In this document: positions 1 to 10,454 of the stretch, in pieces
Layout of the letters: each line of letters begins with the position of its first letter
How positions within the stretch are numbered: the first letter of the stretch is position 1
Assembly (NCBI GenBank): GCA_003024175.1
Contig: MDYQ01000049.1
Span: 126,001 to 138,302 of the forward strand
Direction: 5' to 3'
Source of the DNA: Planoprotostelium fungivorum
Lineage: Eukaryota; Evosea; Variosea; Cavosteliida; Cavosteliaceae
DNA: 12,302 bases
Translations under genes and position numbers: made by a program
The notes under the pieces: model-generated
What the model was told of the DNA's origin: nothing
The model's input: the letters and a program-made list of their open reading frames with translations, nothing else
Databases searched by the model: none

Positions 1-2788
1 GGTCACAAGACCTCCGCCCTCTTACAATCTTGGGCCATCTTCGAGGTCTCTCAGGACCCTCACGTTGAGAAGAGGCTGAAACAAGAGATCAAAGACGTAT
101 TGAAATTAGGTGATTCCACCTTTTATTTCGTTTTATTCTCTCCCGCTGAATGTCCGACAGACGGGGTCACCCTCAAATATCCCGATTTCAACCAACTAAA
201 AGACTTGAAATACATGGATCTAGTTCTAAAAGAGACACTCCGGATGCATCCTCCCGCACAATCTGCAGTACGAGGACTCCACGAGAAGACTGTCATCAAC
301 GATGAGTGGATGTTCGATCCGTGCAACATCTTCATCTCCGTCTACGACACACACCGCAATCCAAAGTACTGGCCGGACCCAGACAAGTTCGACCCCGACC
401 GATTTCTACCGGAGAACGTCGCCAAGCACCACCCAGCTCAATACATTCCCTTCGGAGGACACCACAGGACGTGCCTGGGCAACGTCTTCGCTCTCACTGA
501 AGTCAAAGTCAACTTGTGTCTCCTCTACCAGACCCACGATGCGAGGACTTCTTCTTCTCACCCCGTGATAGAAGGAAACGATTTATTATTTCCACCGACG
601 GATCTACCGATGAAATTCATAAAGAGGAAGACATTACTCGGGCGGAAGAAGAAAGAGGGAGAACCAGAGACGCCGGTCATGAGCTCACCCTTCATGAAGG
701 TCGAGAGGGAAGAGGCAGAGGAGAGAGTGTATACGAATAGAAGGAGGACGGCGTCACAGACGAAACGTCTCATGAGCATGAAAGAAGAGATGAAGATGGG
801 AATATTTCACATACTGTATGGATCGAATACGGGGACGTGCAAGGATTTCGCGTATTCCACAGCCAGGAAGGCTTCGGAGCTGAACGTCCAGTACAGCGTG
901 AGCACTCTCGACGAATACTACGAGAAGTATCTGGAGAGTGGAAAAGAAGTCCAAGAGAATCACACGATGTTGATCATCACCAGCACATGGTGAGTCCATC
1001 ATGACATCATCTCCGAAAAGAAAATAATCTTTCATCTTATATCATTTTATTCTTTCCGCAAAGATAACTCATCGACAGGAACGGCCATCCACCGGACAAC
1101 GCGAAGAAGTTTCGAAACTGGATGGTTGAATGCCAGAGATCTCACAAGACCGACGCAGCGAAACACATGAACTTTTGTGTCTTCGGTGTGGGCAACTCTC
1201 AATGGAACATCACTTTCCTCGCTTTTCCCAAGTTTGTAGAGGACACTCTGCCTCTGTTGGGTGCCACGAAACTATCCTCTTACGAGCCGGGAGACGAAGA
1301 CGAAGACCTGCAGACGAAATTCGAGGCATTACAAGACATCTTGTGGTACTTCTTTGCTATAGAGCTAGGCCTCTCCCCCGGTATCGATCACAAGACACTC
1401 GTCAAGCCCGCTGGATCCCACCTCGAATTCGTCGTCGTCGAACACGAAAAAGAAGAAGAGGAGAGAGGAGGAGAGTTTGTCGTGACGCAGGTGAAGGAGC
1501 TGCAGGCGGACGAGTCGAGCAGATCGACCGTTCACATCGAGATGAAAGTGCCCGAAGGTATCAGATACGAGGCGGGAGATCATTTAGAAATCACCGTGAG
1601 TCCGTCCATTCTCATCGTCCATTTCACATAGAGACGATCGTGCATCGATCTAGCCATCCGATGTCATCGTCGATGTGTCTGATCTCATCAAAGGCGTGGA
1701 ATCATCCCGATTTAGTCGAGGAGATGTGCACAGCTCTTGGCTACCCCAGTGACACTTGGCTCACGGCCGTTTCGAAATCCAACCTCCCCGTGCCCTCTTG
1801 GTGTCCACAGGGCCCCATCCAATTGAGACGAATCCTCGCGAGAGAACTAGACATCAACGGCATCGTCACCCGTCCGGTCATCCAGGCCATCACACAATCA
1901 CTGACAGACGACCACCCCTACAAGACGAAGCTAGAAGGATACGGTGGTAAGACACAAGAGGCTCTCGACGCTTACGAGAGAGACATCGTCAAGAACGGAA
2001 TCAACGTCGTCGAACTATTAAGTGGCCTACCCGATGTCAGAGTGCCTCTCAATGTGCTGCTGGGTGTGCTTCCCACACTGAAGAAGAGATCGTACAGCAT
2101 CTCTTCTTCTCCAAAGAGAGAGAGTGGTAAGCTGACACTCTCCGTCGGACAAGTCTTCTTCAAGACGGCGACCGGTAGGGAACACAGTGGAGTCGCGTCT
2201 GTCTACCTCGGTCGATTGAAAGAGGGTGGTAGAATCGATGCGCACGTTGTGACGTCACCGATGAGGTACCCCACGCATCACATGACCCCCATCATCTGCG
2301 TCTGTAACGGCACTGGCTTGGCACCTTTCCGTGGTTTCTTGCAAGAGAGAGAACATCTGAAGCAGCTGCACGGCGAAGTCGGCCCGTTTCACCTCTTCTT
2401 CGGTTGTAGATCGAAAAAGGAAGATTTTATTTACGAGGGAGAGCTGGTCGACTATGAAGAGAGAGGATTGCTCACACTGCACGTTGCCTTCTCGAGAGAT
2501 CAAGACGAGAAAATTTACGTGCAGCACAAGATGAGAGAGCGGGAGGTGACTCATCTCACGTCTTAGAAGATGAGCTGAAGAACGAGACAGGAGTTGATCG
2601 CGGATGTTCTCTTGAATCGAGACGGAAGATTTTACGTCTGCGGTGACGCCAGGACGATGGCCAGGGACGTGCAAGAGGAATTGAGACGGATCATGGCAAA
2701 GTTCTCCGGCATCACGGCAGAGGAGGCAAAGACAAAGTTCGTTCATATGATTCAAGAAGAGAGGGTCGTTCTCGATGTGTGGGGATAA
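1..2788 (+). CDS. Self-sufficient cytochrome P450 fused to NADPH-P450 reductase (CYP102/CYP505 type), 5' partial
   Basis: Proposed exons: <1-109, 161-989, 1079-1595, 1694-2545, 2591-2788; all phases agree and give 834 residues to a TAA. The window opens in the P450 I helix (GHKTS, residues 1-5). ETLR (61-64) is the ExxR motif, FDPDRF (113-118) the PERF region, and FGGHHRTCLG the haem loop with ligand Cys141. A charged linker leads to an FMN flavodoxin domain (YGSNTG from 256), then the FAD domain (GDHL; RSYSISSS 617-624), the NADPH site (NGTGLAPFRGF from 690; FFGCRS) and a terminal DVWG. The family oxidises fatty acids and similar substrates, passing electrons NADPH-FAD-FMN-haem within one chain; the substrate here cannot be told. 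The absent N-terminal ~250 residues lie upstream of the window. Oddities: His replaces the usual first Gly of FxxGxRxC, and STWNG replaces the common STYNG. Fusion of both halves is read directly; the CYP family number is not assigned. Confidence 0.93.
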
Positions 2789-3095
2789 ACGAACGTCACG
2801 AGCTGATGATATGGACGTTATAGAGGACGCCAGTCGGTCATGAATAAATTGAGGGTAATTGGTTGATCGTAGAGGAGATATGGCGAAACTTGTCAGGTTT
2901 GCAAGACAAAAGACAGAAGAAAGGCAACTATGTTCATGAAGAATGTAGTAGAAGACGAGTGTGATTGAAAGAGATGGTCGACCAATTATTTGTTAATCGC
3001 AGAGATTATTTCTTTCGTCGTTTTAGATGTTGAATGGTAAGATAGTCCTGGAACGTCACAGACATACGACAGACACTCATCAACACACATCACCC
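2789..3095. other. Intergenic gap after the P450 gene
   Basis: No supported gene in about 300 bp. The only clear signal is an AATAAA at 2843-2848, 55 bases past the P450 stop, which fits a polyadenylation signal for that gene. The rest is AT-richer than the flanking exons and probably holds the promoter of the next plus-strand gene. Confidence 0.6.
2843..2848 (+). terminator. Putative polyadenylation signal of the P450-reductase gene
   Basis: AATAAA lies 55 bases downstream of the TAA stop of the fusion gene, on the same strand and in non-coding sequence. The hexamer and position are seen; use is inferred. Confidence 0.5.
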
Positions 3096-3203
3096 ATGTC
3101 ATCTGTGAAGACTTCGATTTTGGACGAAGACGGGAGGAGGCTGCTCGCTCGATATCTTCCACCTAATTACAAGACGGCTGCTCGTTTGGAGACGTGTATG
3201 TAA
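3096..3203 (+). pseudogene. Orphan exon resembling the N terminus of coatomer subunit zeta
   Basis: An ATG frame gives 35 residues ending TCM-stop. The core SILDEDGRRLLARYLPPNYK and the following TAARLE resemble the first beta strands of coatomer zeta (pattern VKxILxLDxxGxRxxxKYY), part of the longin-like fold of COPI and AP small chains. Possible donors are at the GTGTATG near 3194, but the frame does not join the MYND exon that starts after the AG at 3240: each join meets a stop. The expected continuation (FEK...KT and the rest of the longin fold) was not found downstream. It may be a truncated copy, a first exon whose partners were lost, or an untranslated leader of the MYND gene with chance similarity. 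The match rests on about 30 residues. Confidence 0.35.
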
Positions 3204-3252
3204 CTATTGGATATATACACGTTGAACTGAATTGCAAAAGCTGTATGAACAG

Positions 3253-4431
3253 ATGGATGACACACATTCTCTGAATGAGAGAGCCGAAGCCATCGATCAC
3301 GACCACGTCGAGATTGATCTTGGCCGTGGTGGTGGTCCGTCCGCCTTCCAAGACGTGACATTCTTACCACTTCACTTGAAACACGTCGGCCTATACGAGG
3401 ACAACTGTGAGTTCGTGTCTGTGGTGAGACGTCTCCGTCATCCAACATCTCACGATCGATGACGGCAGACATCATGCGGCTGCGAATGAGAGAGGAGATG
3501 AAGGGAGAACTCTTCTCCTCCGTGAAGAGCAGGAAGACGTTCGCCATTCTCACGTGGTGGATCGATCGGGTGGACTCTCTCTCAGTCCTGACCGTCTCGG
3601 TGTGCGAGATGTTCTGCGAAGCCGCAAGACCCGAGAGGATATGGAAATCTTTCAGACGTACTCCCTTCTCAAACGTCGGCGTCAACGCTTTCGAACGTCT
3701 GTTCAGGTGCATCCACAGAGGCGAGCGTGTCGAGGTGTGACATGAAGCTGAGATGATGAATTGACTTCTGAGACATTGCAGGAGGAGTACTTCAGATCGT
3801 TGATACATCTGGTGTCTCTATTCTGCGAAGATGACCACGTGACATCATCTCATCTTCTTTCTCACAACCCACCAGGTCGTCACGACTTCTTTCGAAAGCA
3901 ACCCCTCCCTCTTAGACGATCTCATCACCGCCTCCGTTTCATCATCTCAACCGACATGCAACAGAATGCTTCTCACCTCTCTATCTACCTTGACATCCGA
4001 GGAGCTCTTCCAGAGGGTCGTCGCACATGCTTCGAGACACACTCTAACCCGTTACACGAGAGAGGTGAGAAGAAGAGAAGCTGATGGCGAGTTGTAGATG
4101 GAGAAGTTGGGTCGAGACGAGACGTCCGATAGAAAGTCGAGAGATCGAACCCTGGTCGTGGCATCTTTTTTCGTCTCTCGATTTGGCGTACCGAGAGGCG
4201 TTCCGGTGAGTCGAAGTGATGACGTGTGATGACGTCATCAGGTCAAGCCACAGAGAGTGTGCCACGTGTGGAAAGGTTGGCGTCAAGTCAAAGTGAGAGG
4301 GAAGAGAGGAGGCAAAAGTGACTCGTTGTAGATGCTCTCGATGTGAGAAGGCGAGATACTGCAGCAGAGAGTGTCAGATGGCTCACTGGAAGGAACACAA
4401 GAGAGGGTGTAGAAGCCACGAGGAGAATTGA
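3253..4431 (+). CDS. MYND-type zinc finger protein
   Basis: Exons 3253-3406, 3469-3734, 3782-3838, 3876-4064, 4117-4205, 4242-4292 and 4332-4431 join in phase to 301 residues ending EEN-TGA. Introns are 62, 47, 37, 52, 36 and 39 nt, all GT-AG. The last ~40 residues form a full MYND finger: C258xxC261, C270xxC273, C279xxxC283, then H291 and C295, with the usual RYCSRECQ and HWKEHK. The 4293-4331 intron matters: without it an in-frame TGA (4294-4296) cuts the finger, and with it the spacing between cysteine pairs is 8, inside the family range. The rest is helix-rich (DLITASVSSS, EELFQRVVAHASRH, SLDLAYREAF) with no domain I recognise; no SET domain is visible. MYND fingers bind proline-rich peptides in partner proteins. 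The start is uncertain: ATG 3253 is the first in frame after a stop at 3222-3224, but a 5' exon may exist. Confidence 0.85.
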
Positions 4432-4687
4432 AAGGGAAGACCTGCATCTTCATCATGTGCATAAACAACTTGACGATCGTGATCATTACGGTCTCGACGT
4501 GTATGATGTAGAGTTGAGAAATGCCAAAGACAAGACACTGACACCATTCATGCGATGAAGAGACACAATCTAAAGACGTGAGGCGCAGCCGGACCGTTGT
4601 AAAATCAGATTCGTGCCGTTTCGCCAATTTATGTCTCTTTCGCGTCAAGACAATACCGCACATCATCAAAAAAGCAAAGACAAGAAG
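4432..4687. other. Intergenic gap between the MYND and glycoprotein genes
   Basis: About 250 bp between two plus-strand genes. No RNA gene, repeat or AATAAA was seen. It presumably holds the 3' end of one gene and the promoter of the next. Confidence 0.5.
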
Positions 4688-7164
4688 ATGATGTCGGCCA
4701 GGCTCTTCCTCTTCCTCTCTGTTTGCATATCCTTCTCTGTGGCAGACGATTGTTACTTTCTCAACGACTGTGAAGATGCAACACTGTCTTTCTCTCAGGT
4801 GAACAGTTGAGTGTCTCACAGCTGTTCTGATAAGTGTCTCAGTGTTGGAATTGTACCTCAGGACAGACACTGCCGACTGCAGAATCCACAATCATCTTCC
4901 AATCTGTGGACAATGTGACATTGTCCAATATGACCCTGGTCGTCAGGGAGATACACATTCGCGACAGGTGCGGATCGCATTTACAGTCGAACATCTCATT
5001 TCGTCAATCATCAAAAGCTCACCCTTTCTTCAGTCAGTTAACCTGGACCCAGTCCAACGTTTCCTCTTTCAATTTCTTCGTAACGAGTTCTACAGTCATT
5101 CTGAATGCTTCCACCGTCCTCATTCGACAAGATCTCTCTGTCCAGTCGAACAGCAGTGACATACGATTTACCGACTCGACCCTATCCTGCACCACGGCCT
5201 CGTTCAATCTCACACGGCTGTCCTTCTCATCCGGATGGACCCATCTCAACACCTTCAACTCTACCCTCACTCGATTGATCGGATCAACACTCAACGTCGG
5301 CTCACAAGTCGTGTGGAGTGGAGATCTGAAGGCATCGTCTTCCATCGTGGTCCACATTCCAAAGGAAGACATGCTGGTGTCCATCACATCTTCAAACTCG
5401 TCCGTCACTCTGGACGACACGTCCATCATCGGTCCCCTCTCTTGGTTCGCCGGATCCTTCTCCATCGTCAATTGCATTCTAGACTCCACATCATCTTCCA
5501 CCCCTCCAAACACCATGTCATCCACCTCGAACACATCCGGCCTCTTACATGCCTCTTACTGGACAGATCTCCGCAACATGATCTACATCGGCGACACCAC
5601 CATCAGAGGTGCCTGGTCTCTCCAGAGTGAAATCGGCAACGCGCTGCACCGCATCAGCGGATCATCGAGGCTCCATCTCAAAGGAGAATGGATCATCTTA
5701 CAATTGCGAGCAAAGGAATTGACTATGGAAGAGTTCAACCCTTACAACACGAGGACAATCCAGAATGTCTTAGACGTCGAACGTCTCATCATCCATCGGC
5801 TGATGATCTCAACCAGCTACTCTTACCTCAACTTGTCTCGCTCTACCTCTTACACCATCGACGAGATATATTCCGGAATCATTTCAGATTGGACGTCCAC
5901 ACCGGTCCGAGGCGGAATCCCGACTCATTTCTCGGACTCCATCCGGACCACCTCGGAATGCTCGAAATGGGTGTCGGACTACAACATTTCAATCGTCTAC
6001 AACGAGACGGCTCTGTACGTAACCTACGTACCCCCCACTCCCAACATCACCTACGGCTGGTCCGACGGAATCCACACGAGTTTTCTCGACGACGGCCACT
6101 CTTATTGGAGTACATACTGCACGGACGACTATCTAGAGTATTATCGTCTCATCATCGAAGATGGCGATCATCGCAGGGTCATCAACAATATTTACTCGAA
6201 TGCGTACACGACTTTCCCTCTCCCAGACGAGAACAGCTGCACAAACAAGAAGGTCAAAGTCTATCTCGAGAGCAGGGGAGGAGGAGAGAAGACGAGATCG
6301 ATACCGATCGAGGTGGAAATCCGTCCTGCCGACGTTCTCTTTGCGAGATACTATCCGTGGGGATTCTACAACGATACAGAGAGCCGTATGACAGCTTTGG
6401 CGGGAGCAGACTCTGGCAAGGTACAGATCTGGTGGAATGCAACGGAGATACCCAGCATCTGTGGCTACGAAGCAAAGCAACTCTACTTTGACGACCAGTC
6501 GGTGACAGTCTCCCAGGGACAATTTACGTACCGTGCCATACGGGAGCGTAAGATGGATAGCCCTTGCGCCATTACTTACTATGCTGTCCCCGCCGTATCA
6601 GTGGTCTACACGAAGGAAGGAAGAAACATCAAGAGCTCACCGTTCGTACCACAGGATCAATCTTATCCCACATCCACCACGTACAACTTTTACCGCAATC
6701 TCGTTCCAGTGGATGCTTCCATCACACCGGACCATTTCAACTTGCGAGTCATCCAGGCATATTCGTCATCCAATTTCAAAACACTCCAAGCGGACGACGT
6801 ACCGAACATTCAATGTGCCTGCGGCAGCTTCGTTCTCGTCGTGCAGATCTACGACCTTGACGGAACCATCTTGACCTCTTTCTCTCTGTCCAAGACAATA
6901 GTGCAGACGTATACGTACATAGCTTATGGACGATATGTGATGTACGTGACGGGAGCTTGCACGTCTTCAATTTTGTTCGATTCATACGGAGGATACGGGA
7001 GGACCATCAGGAGTGAGCTCATCTTGAAGGAAGAGCCGCCGAGTCCTCTGAGGTGGATCATTCCGGTCTCCATCGTCGGAGGCTTGATCGTAGTGGTGGG
7101 GGCCGTCGTGACCTTCGTTTTGGTTAAGAAGAGGATGAGGCATAACTACTACCGTCTGGAATGA
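4688..7164 (+). CDS. Type I transmembrane surface glycoprotein, function unknown
   Basis: Exon 1 (4688-4798) encodes a signal peptide (MMSARLFLFLSVCISFSVA, then DDC). After a 44-nt intron (4799-4842), one exon of 2.3 kb (4843-7164) completes 810 residues. A single membrane helix at about 775-798 (WIIPVSIVGGLIVVV...) is followed by a basic tail, KKRMRHNYYRLE, so the body should face outside. The first ~300 residues are rich in Ser, Thr and alternating hydrophobics (repeated short STL, NVT, SSS strands), like a beta-helix or other repeating beta fold. The second half has aromatic-rich segments and scattered cysteines that could be Ig-like or fibronectin-like domains. I count 17 N-glycosylation sequons, most in the N-terminal half. 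No catalytic motif or named domain was recognised. Start choice: ATG at 4688 or 4691 places the hydrophobic core right after one Arg. Adhesion, recognition or sensing are possible roles, by inference only. Confidence 0.88.
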
Positions 7165-7460
7165 TAAAGAGAAAGGTCGCCGATTCGTTTGATTCACTCA
7201 TAATCAATCACATCAGGCTTACCATTTGAGCGGGCTGACAAGTTACTATCTTCACGTGAATCGGCCTTCTCTGGTCCGTTGGCCAAATGAAGAGATGCAG
7301 GAGGTCATAGAAAGAATGGAAATATGCTGCAGATCGATTTATATCTCATCGCTCGACTTCTGCTCGGTGGCGAGAGTAGTGCACCATCCATTAACTGTTT
7401 TCAACTGAACATGTTATAGAGAATAACACGTCTTCATCTCGGAATTCCTCTTATGTTGAC
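7165..7460. other. Gap between convergent genes
   Basis: About 300 bp between the stops of the glycoprotein gene (+) and the coiled-coil gene (-). It must hold both 3' ends. No AATAAA is obvious on either strand and the small ORFs here show no coding character. Confidence 0.5.
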
Positions 7461-10234
7461 TCATTGTACAATTTGTCCGTTCAATATCAGGTTGATGTCT
7501 TCCGGTTCAAACTCTGTCATCAAGTCCGTGAGCTGAGGACTATTCGTTCGATGCATGGCCCGTATCTTCTCCACGTCCTTCTGCATCTCGTTCACTTCCT
7601 CTTTCAGGCGTGCCCGACTGTGTAACAGCTTCTCCAAACTGCGCAATATCCTGTTCATATCTTCAGATGGGTCACGATGATCATGAGAGACCGACTGACC
7701 TGTGCTCCATCTCCCTCACATCATCTGTACAGCTGACATCCAATGTTTCACCAAATAGGAGGAAAATGATTTCCCTGAGATGTTGAGAGGAGAGCGGCCG
7801 TCACATCTCACCTGAAGAAGGAGATGAAGAACTCGATGTCCTCTCGATCGAAATCTTCCCGCCGATTCTCTTTGTCTTTTCTCTTCGTCTGCGAACCTCG
7901 TAAGGGTCTCGCTTCGTTTGAACGTCTCACCTCTGCCCTGTGCTTCAGATTCAGCCTCTTCAATTTCTTCTCTTCTTCTTTCAGCTTCTCTTCCATCTCG
8001 GGTAACCTCGCGATCTGAGGTGTGAGCTGGTACGTCTCTCTTTCATTTCACCTCTTCTCTGTACTTTTTTGAGTCTTGCTGCCACCTTCTCTTGGCTTCT
8101 TTGTATTTGATCGTCTCCTCTTTCATCCTTCTCTCCCTCTCGGTGGCTTCGGTCTGAAGGATGACCATCTGTGCGGTCAACTCGTTCAATCTCTTCTCTT
8201 TCTCCTTCAATTTCCGTTCCATATCTAATAGCGTCAACGGATCGAAAAGACACTATCCTCGTGATACGTGTTGATGATAAGTACACACCTCTCAATTTCA
8301 CGTCCTCCTTCAGCTTTTTTTCGTTCATCTGTCCTTCTAATTCTTGCATTCTCGCGTTCAACTCGGCCTCTATCTTCACTTCTTTCAGTGATACTTCCTT
8401 CAGGCTCTCTTTCCAAGCCCTGAATCGTTCATTCGATGAACAGAGTCACACACTCACCTCCTATTCTCTTTCATCTTACGCTGCATGTCTTCGTTATCCA
8501 GAATCAACCTTGCCTTCTCTTCTTCTAATTGCATGACTTTCGATTCTAAATGACCCATAAAATTGTCTGATTCTTCCTATCTGTCCTTCAATCGACTCTT
8601 CACCGTTTCGACTCACCCTCCTGCCTTTACGATGCCTGTGGTTTACCGACTCCTCTTCCATCTCAGTCATTCTGGCCTCAAAATATTCTCTCATCTGTTC
8701 CTCCACCATCCACGACTCTTTCTTTGCGCTCGCAGAGACGGTCATCACTTGAGCTCTCGCGTCACTCAATTCCGATTTCAAGCTTGCGATCTCCTTCACA
8801 TATCGTCACGATGTTTCCCTCTTCTCATCGTTCCCACCTTGTCTTTCAAGATCATGAGATGTTCGGACGTCTTTAAATCAGTTCTAACCTCGACGAGTCC
8901 TTCAGAAATGGTTCTCTTCTCGTTTTGCAGTTGAGTCAGATTCTTCATTTCCATCAGTTGGATTTGTTTCGATATCAACTCACGTGTCTCGCTTGAACTA
9001 ATTCCGTCTCCATTTGGACGACTCTCTCGTTCTGTTCTTTCGTGTTTCTGTGCTTCTCTTCCAGCAAGTGCATCTTGGCTTTACTCTCCACGGCCTCCCT
9101 GATCAGCTCGCGATTCTCGTGGTCCATCGCTGATTGTGTCGCCCGTAAGCTGAAAGAACGTGAGCTCGTGAGAGATAACGAGATGGATGACTTTGATGTA
9201 ATATACATCTTAAAATCCTAAGTATCTCACCGGTTTAATTCGGACGCAGCGTCGCTCGTTTCCCTCTCGAACATGTCGATCCTCTCTTCTAAAAACTTGA
9301 CTCTCTCCTTCACCCTCTTTAACTCCTCTTCTCTCATCTCCACTTGCATCCTGCATCCTAGTTCAGTAAAACGAACGGAAATCTTTCAAAATCGACTCAC
9401 CTCATATCTTCGTTCTGTTTGAGAAAGATCTTCTCTCCTTCTCTCTCTCTCTCGTTTCTTCTCTGTCGATCGACGTCCAATTGAACGTTGATCCTGCCCA
9501 ATTCGGTCTCCACTTCGGACAGTCTGGCCCTGGCTTCTTCGTCCTTGTTGGCGGACAGTCTGCGAGACAGTCTTAGATAGAAGGAGATGTCGTCTAAGAT
9601 GGTGACGCATTCGGTGGAAGGGTCTGATGCACGAGAGTGCTCCTTCTAAAAGGTTTGAGAAGAGTTGGGATGATGATGATGTTCACCGGTGCTAACTCTG
9701 ATGGAGCTTCGGGTAAATCGTTTGAGTCTCGCGAGCCGTTGAGGTGTACGGGGGTTAAGGGTTGGTTTTAGGGTTTTAAGATGATCGAAAGGATATATTG
9801 TGCGAACGATCGTACGTCTGTTCTCGTTCTGACCAGTAGACTCTTTATGTTGTTTAGCGTGTTGTATTGTGCATCAGTTCTCTGTTGCTGTCAATGGGTG
9901 AATGTTGATGTGATGACATCACCGTCTGAGATGGATGGATGTTCGATTTGAATGATGCTGACAGTCTATCTTTTCCCTTTCCTCCTCTTGTGTCTGATGA
10001 CTCTGAGAGCAACGTTGATCCTGTGTGATTATTTGAATGCAACCGCTCACCTTCTTCGGCTAGTCGTCGCAGTATCAATCCTCTTACGTGTTCGTATCGG
10101 TGTCTGACATCTTGAGCTAAAGCAGAAAAGATGATCTCTTCTGAAACTCTCAAAAGGTCTAATACGCATGCGAACTGTTCAGGCGATCCAGTGCCTCTGG
10201 CCATCAAGAGCTGTATGGGATCATCTTTGGACAT
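7461..10234 (-). CDS. Long coiled-coil protein of unknown family (5' junction unresolved)
   Basis: Eleven 3' exons join in phase: 9401-9645, 9231-9350, 8984-9149, 8838-8942, 8617-8793, 8458-8576, 8289-8419, 8052-8224, 7812-8014, 7700-7774 and 7461-7650. They give 567 residues ending NGQIVQ-stop. Introns are 37-81 nt. The sequence is almost all heptad-like Glu/Lys/Arg/Leu helix (for example VEMREEELKRVKERVKFLEE), then a short hydrophobic segment FREIIFLLFGETLDV, one more helix (ILRSLEKLLHSRARLKEEV) and an acidic end. Upstream, 10051-10234 (MSKDDPIQLLMARGTG, then a helical stretch ending RRLAEE), 9923-10002 and 9687-9887 look coding and use the same strand, but an in-frame TAA at 9768-9770 has to be spliced out and no clean donor-acceptor pair was found. 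Such proteins act as scaffolds of centrosome, cilium, Golgi or kinetochore; the sequence does not say which. FREIIFLLFGE faintly recalls the Mad1 C-terminal region, too weak to name it. Confidence 0.78.
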
Positions 10235-10448
10235 CAGACATCGACGGTTGAAACACCGAGTCCGTTTGAAAAAACTAAAATTAGGCGGGAGATGCTTTTC
10301 ACCTCTTCTTTTATTTGGCTTTTCACTCCAGTTCATCATCTCTCTCATCATGTCACTGCATCGTACCTGCTCACTTCCATCTCACAACTTCGATGATTCA
10401 TTTGTGAACTGCTGGTACATGTATCATTAGAGCTCTGCGTAACAGATA

Positions 10449-10454
10449 TTTATT
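10449..10454 (-). terminator. Possible polyadenylation signal overlapping the PSMA2 stop
   Basis: On the minus strand the hexamer AATAAA spans the last codon and the TAA stop. The gap to the next minus-strand gene is only about 215 bp, so a signal this close is plausible; use is inferred. Confidence 0.3.

Noticed and set aside
2255-2755. 166-codon minus-strand frame
   Set aside because: Antisense to the FAD/NADPH domain of the P450-reductase, whose motifs are unmistakable.
3167-3808. 213-codon minus-strand open frame
   Set aside because: Antisense to MYND gene exons that join in phase; composition looks like a shadow of that coding strand.
4283-4891. 202-codon minus-strand open frame
   Set aside because: It lies antisense to the MYND finger exon and the signal-peptide exon of the glycoprotein, both of which have strong support; its sequence has no domain pattern.
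5034-5534. 166-codon minus-strand frame inside the glycoprotein gene
   Set aside because: Complementary shadow of a long coding exon, with no start context or motif.
5688-6491. 267-codon plus-strand frame within the glycoprotein exon
   Set aside because: It overlaps the real frame, is rich in His, Arg and Leu as expected of a shifted reading, and has no signal or domain.
9386-9610. 74-codon minus-strand frame starting MRHHLRR
   Set aside because: Same strand as the coiled-coil gene but the wrong frame; the 9401-9645 exon reads as heptad helix in another frame and joins its neighbours in phase.
9670-9682. Short GAT microsatellite
   Set aside because: About four units, too short to matter, and inside an intron.
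9747-9780. G/T-rich tract resembling telomere repeat (GGGTTAAGGG, TTTTAGGG)
   Set aside because: Irregular and only about 30 bp; no repeating unit, so it is more likely intron sequence of the coiled-coil gene.
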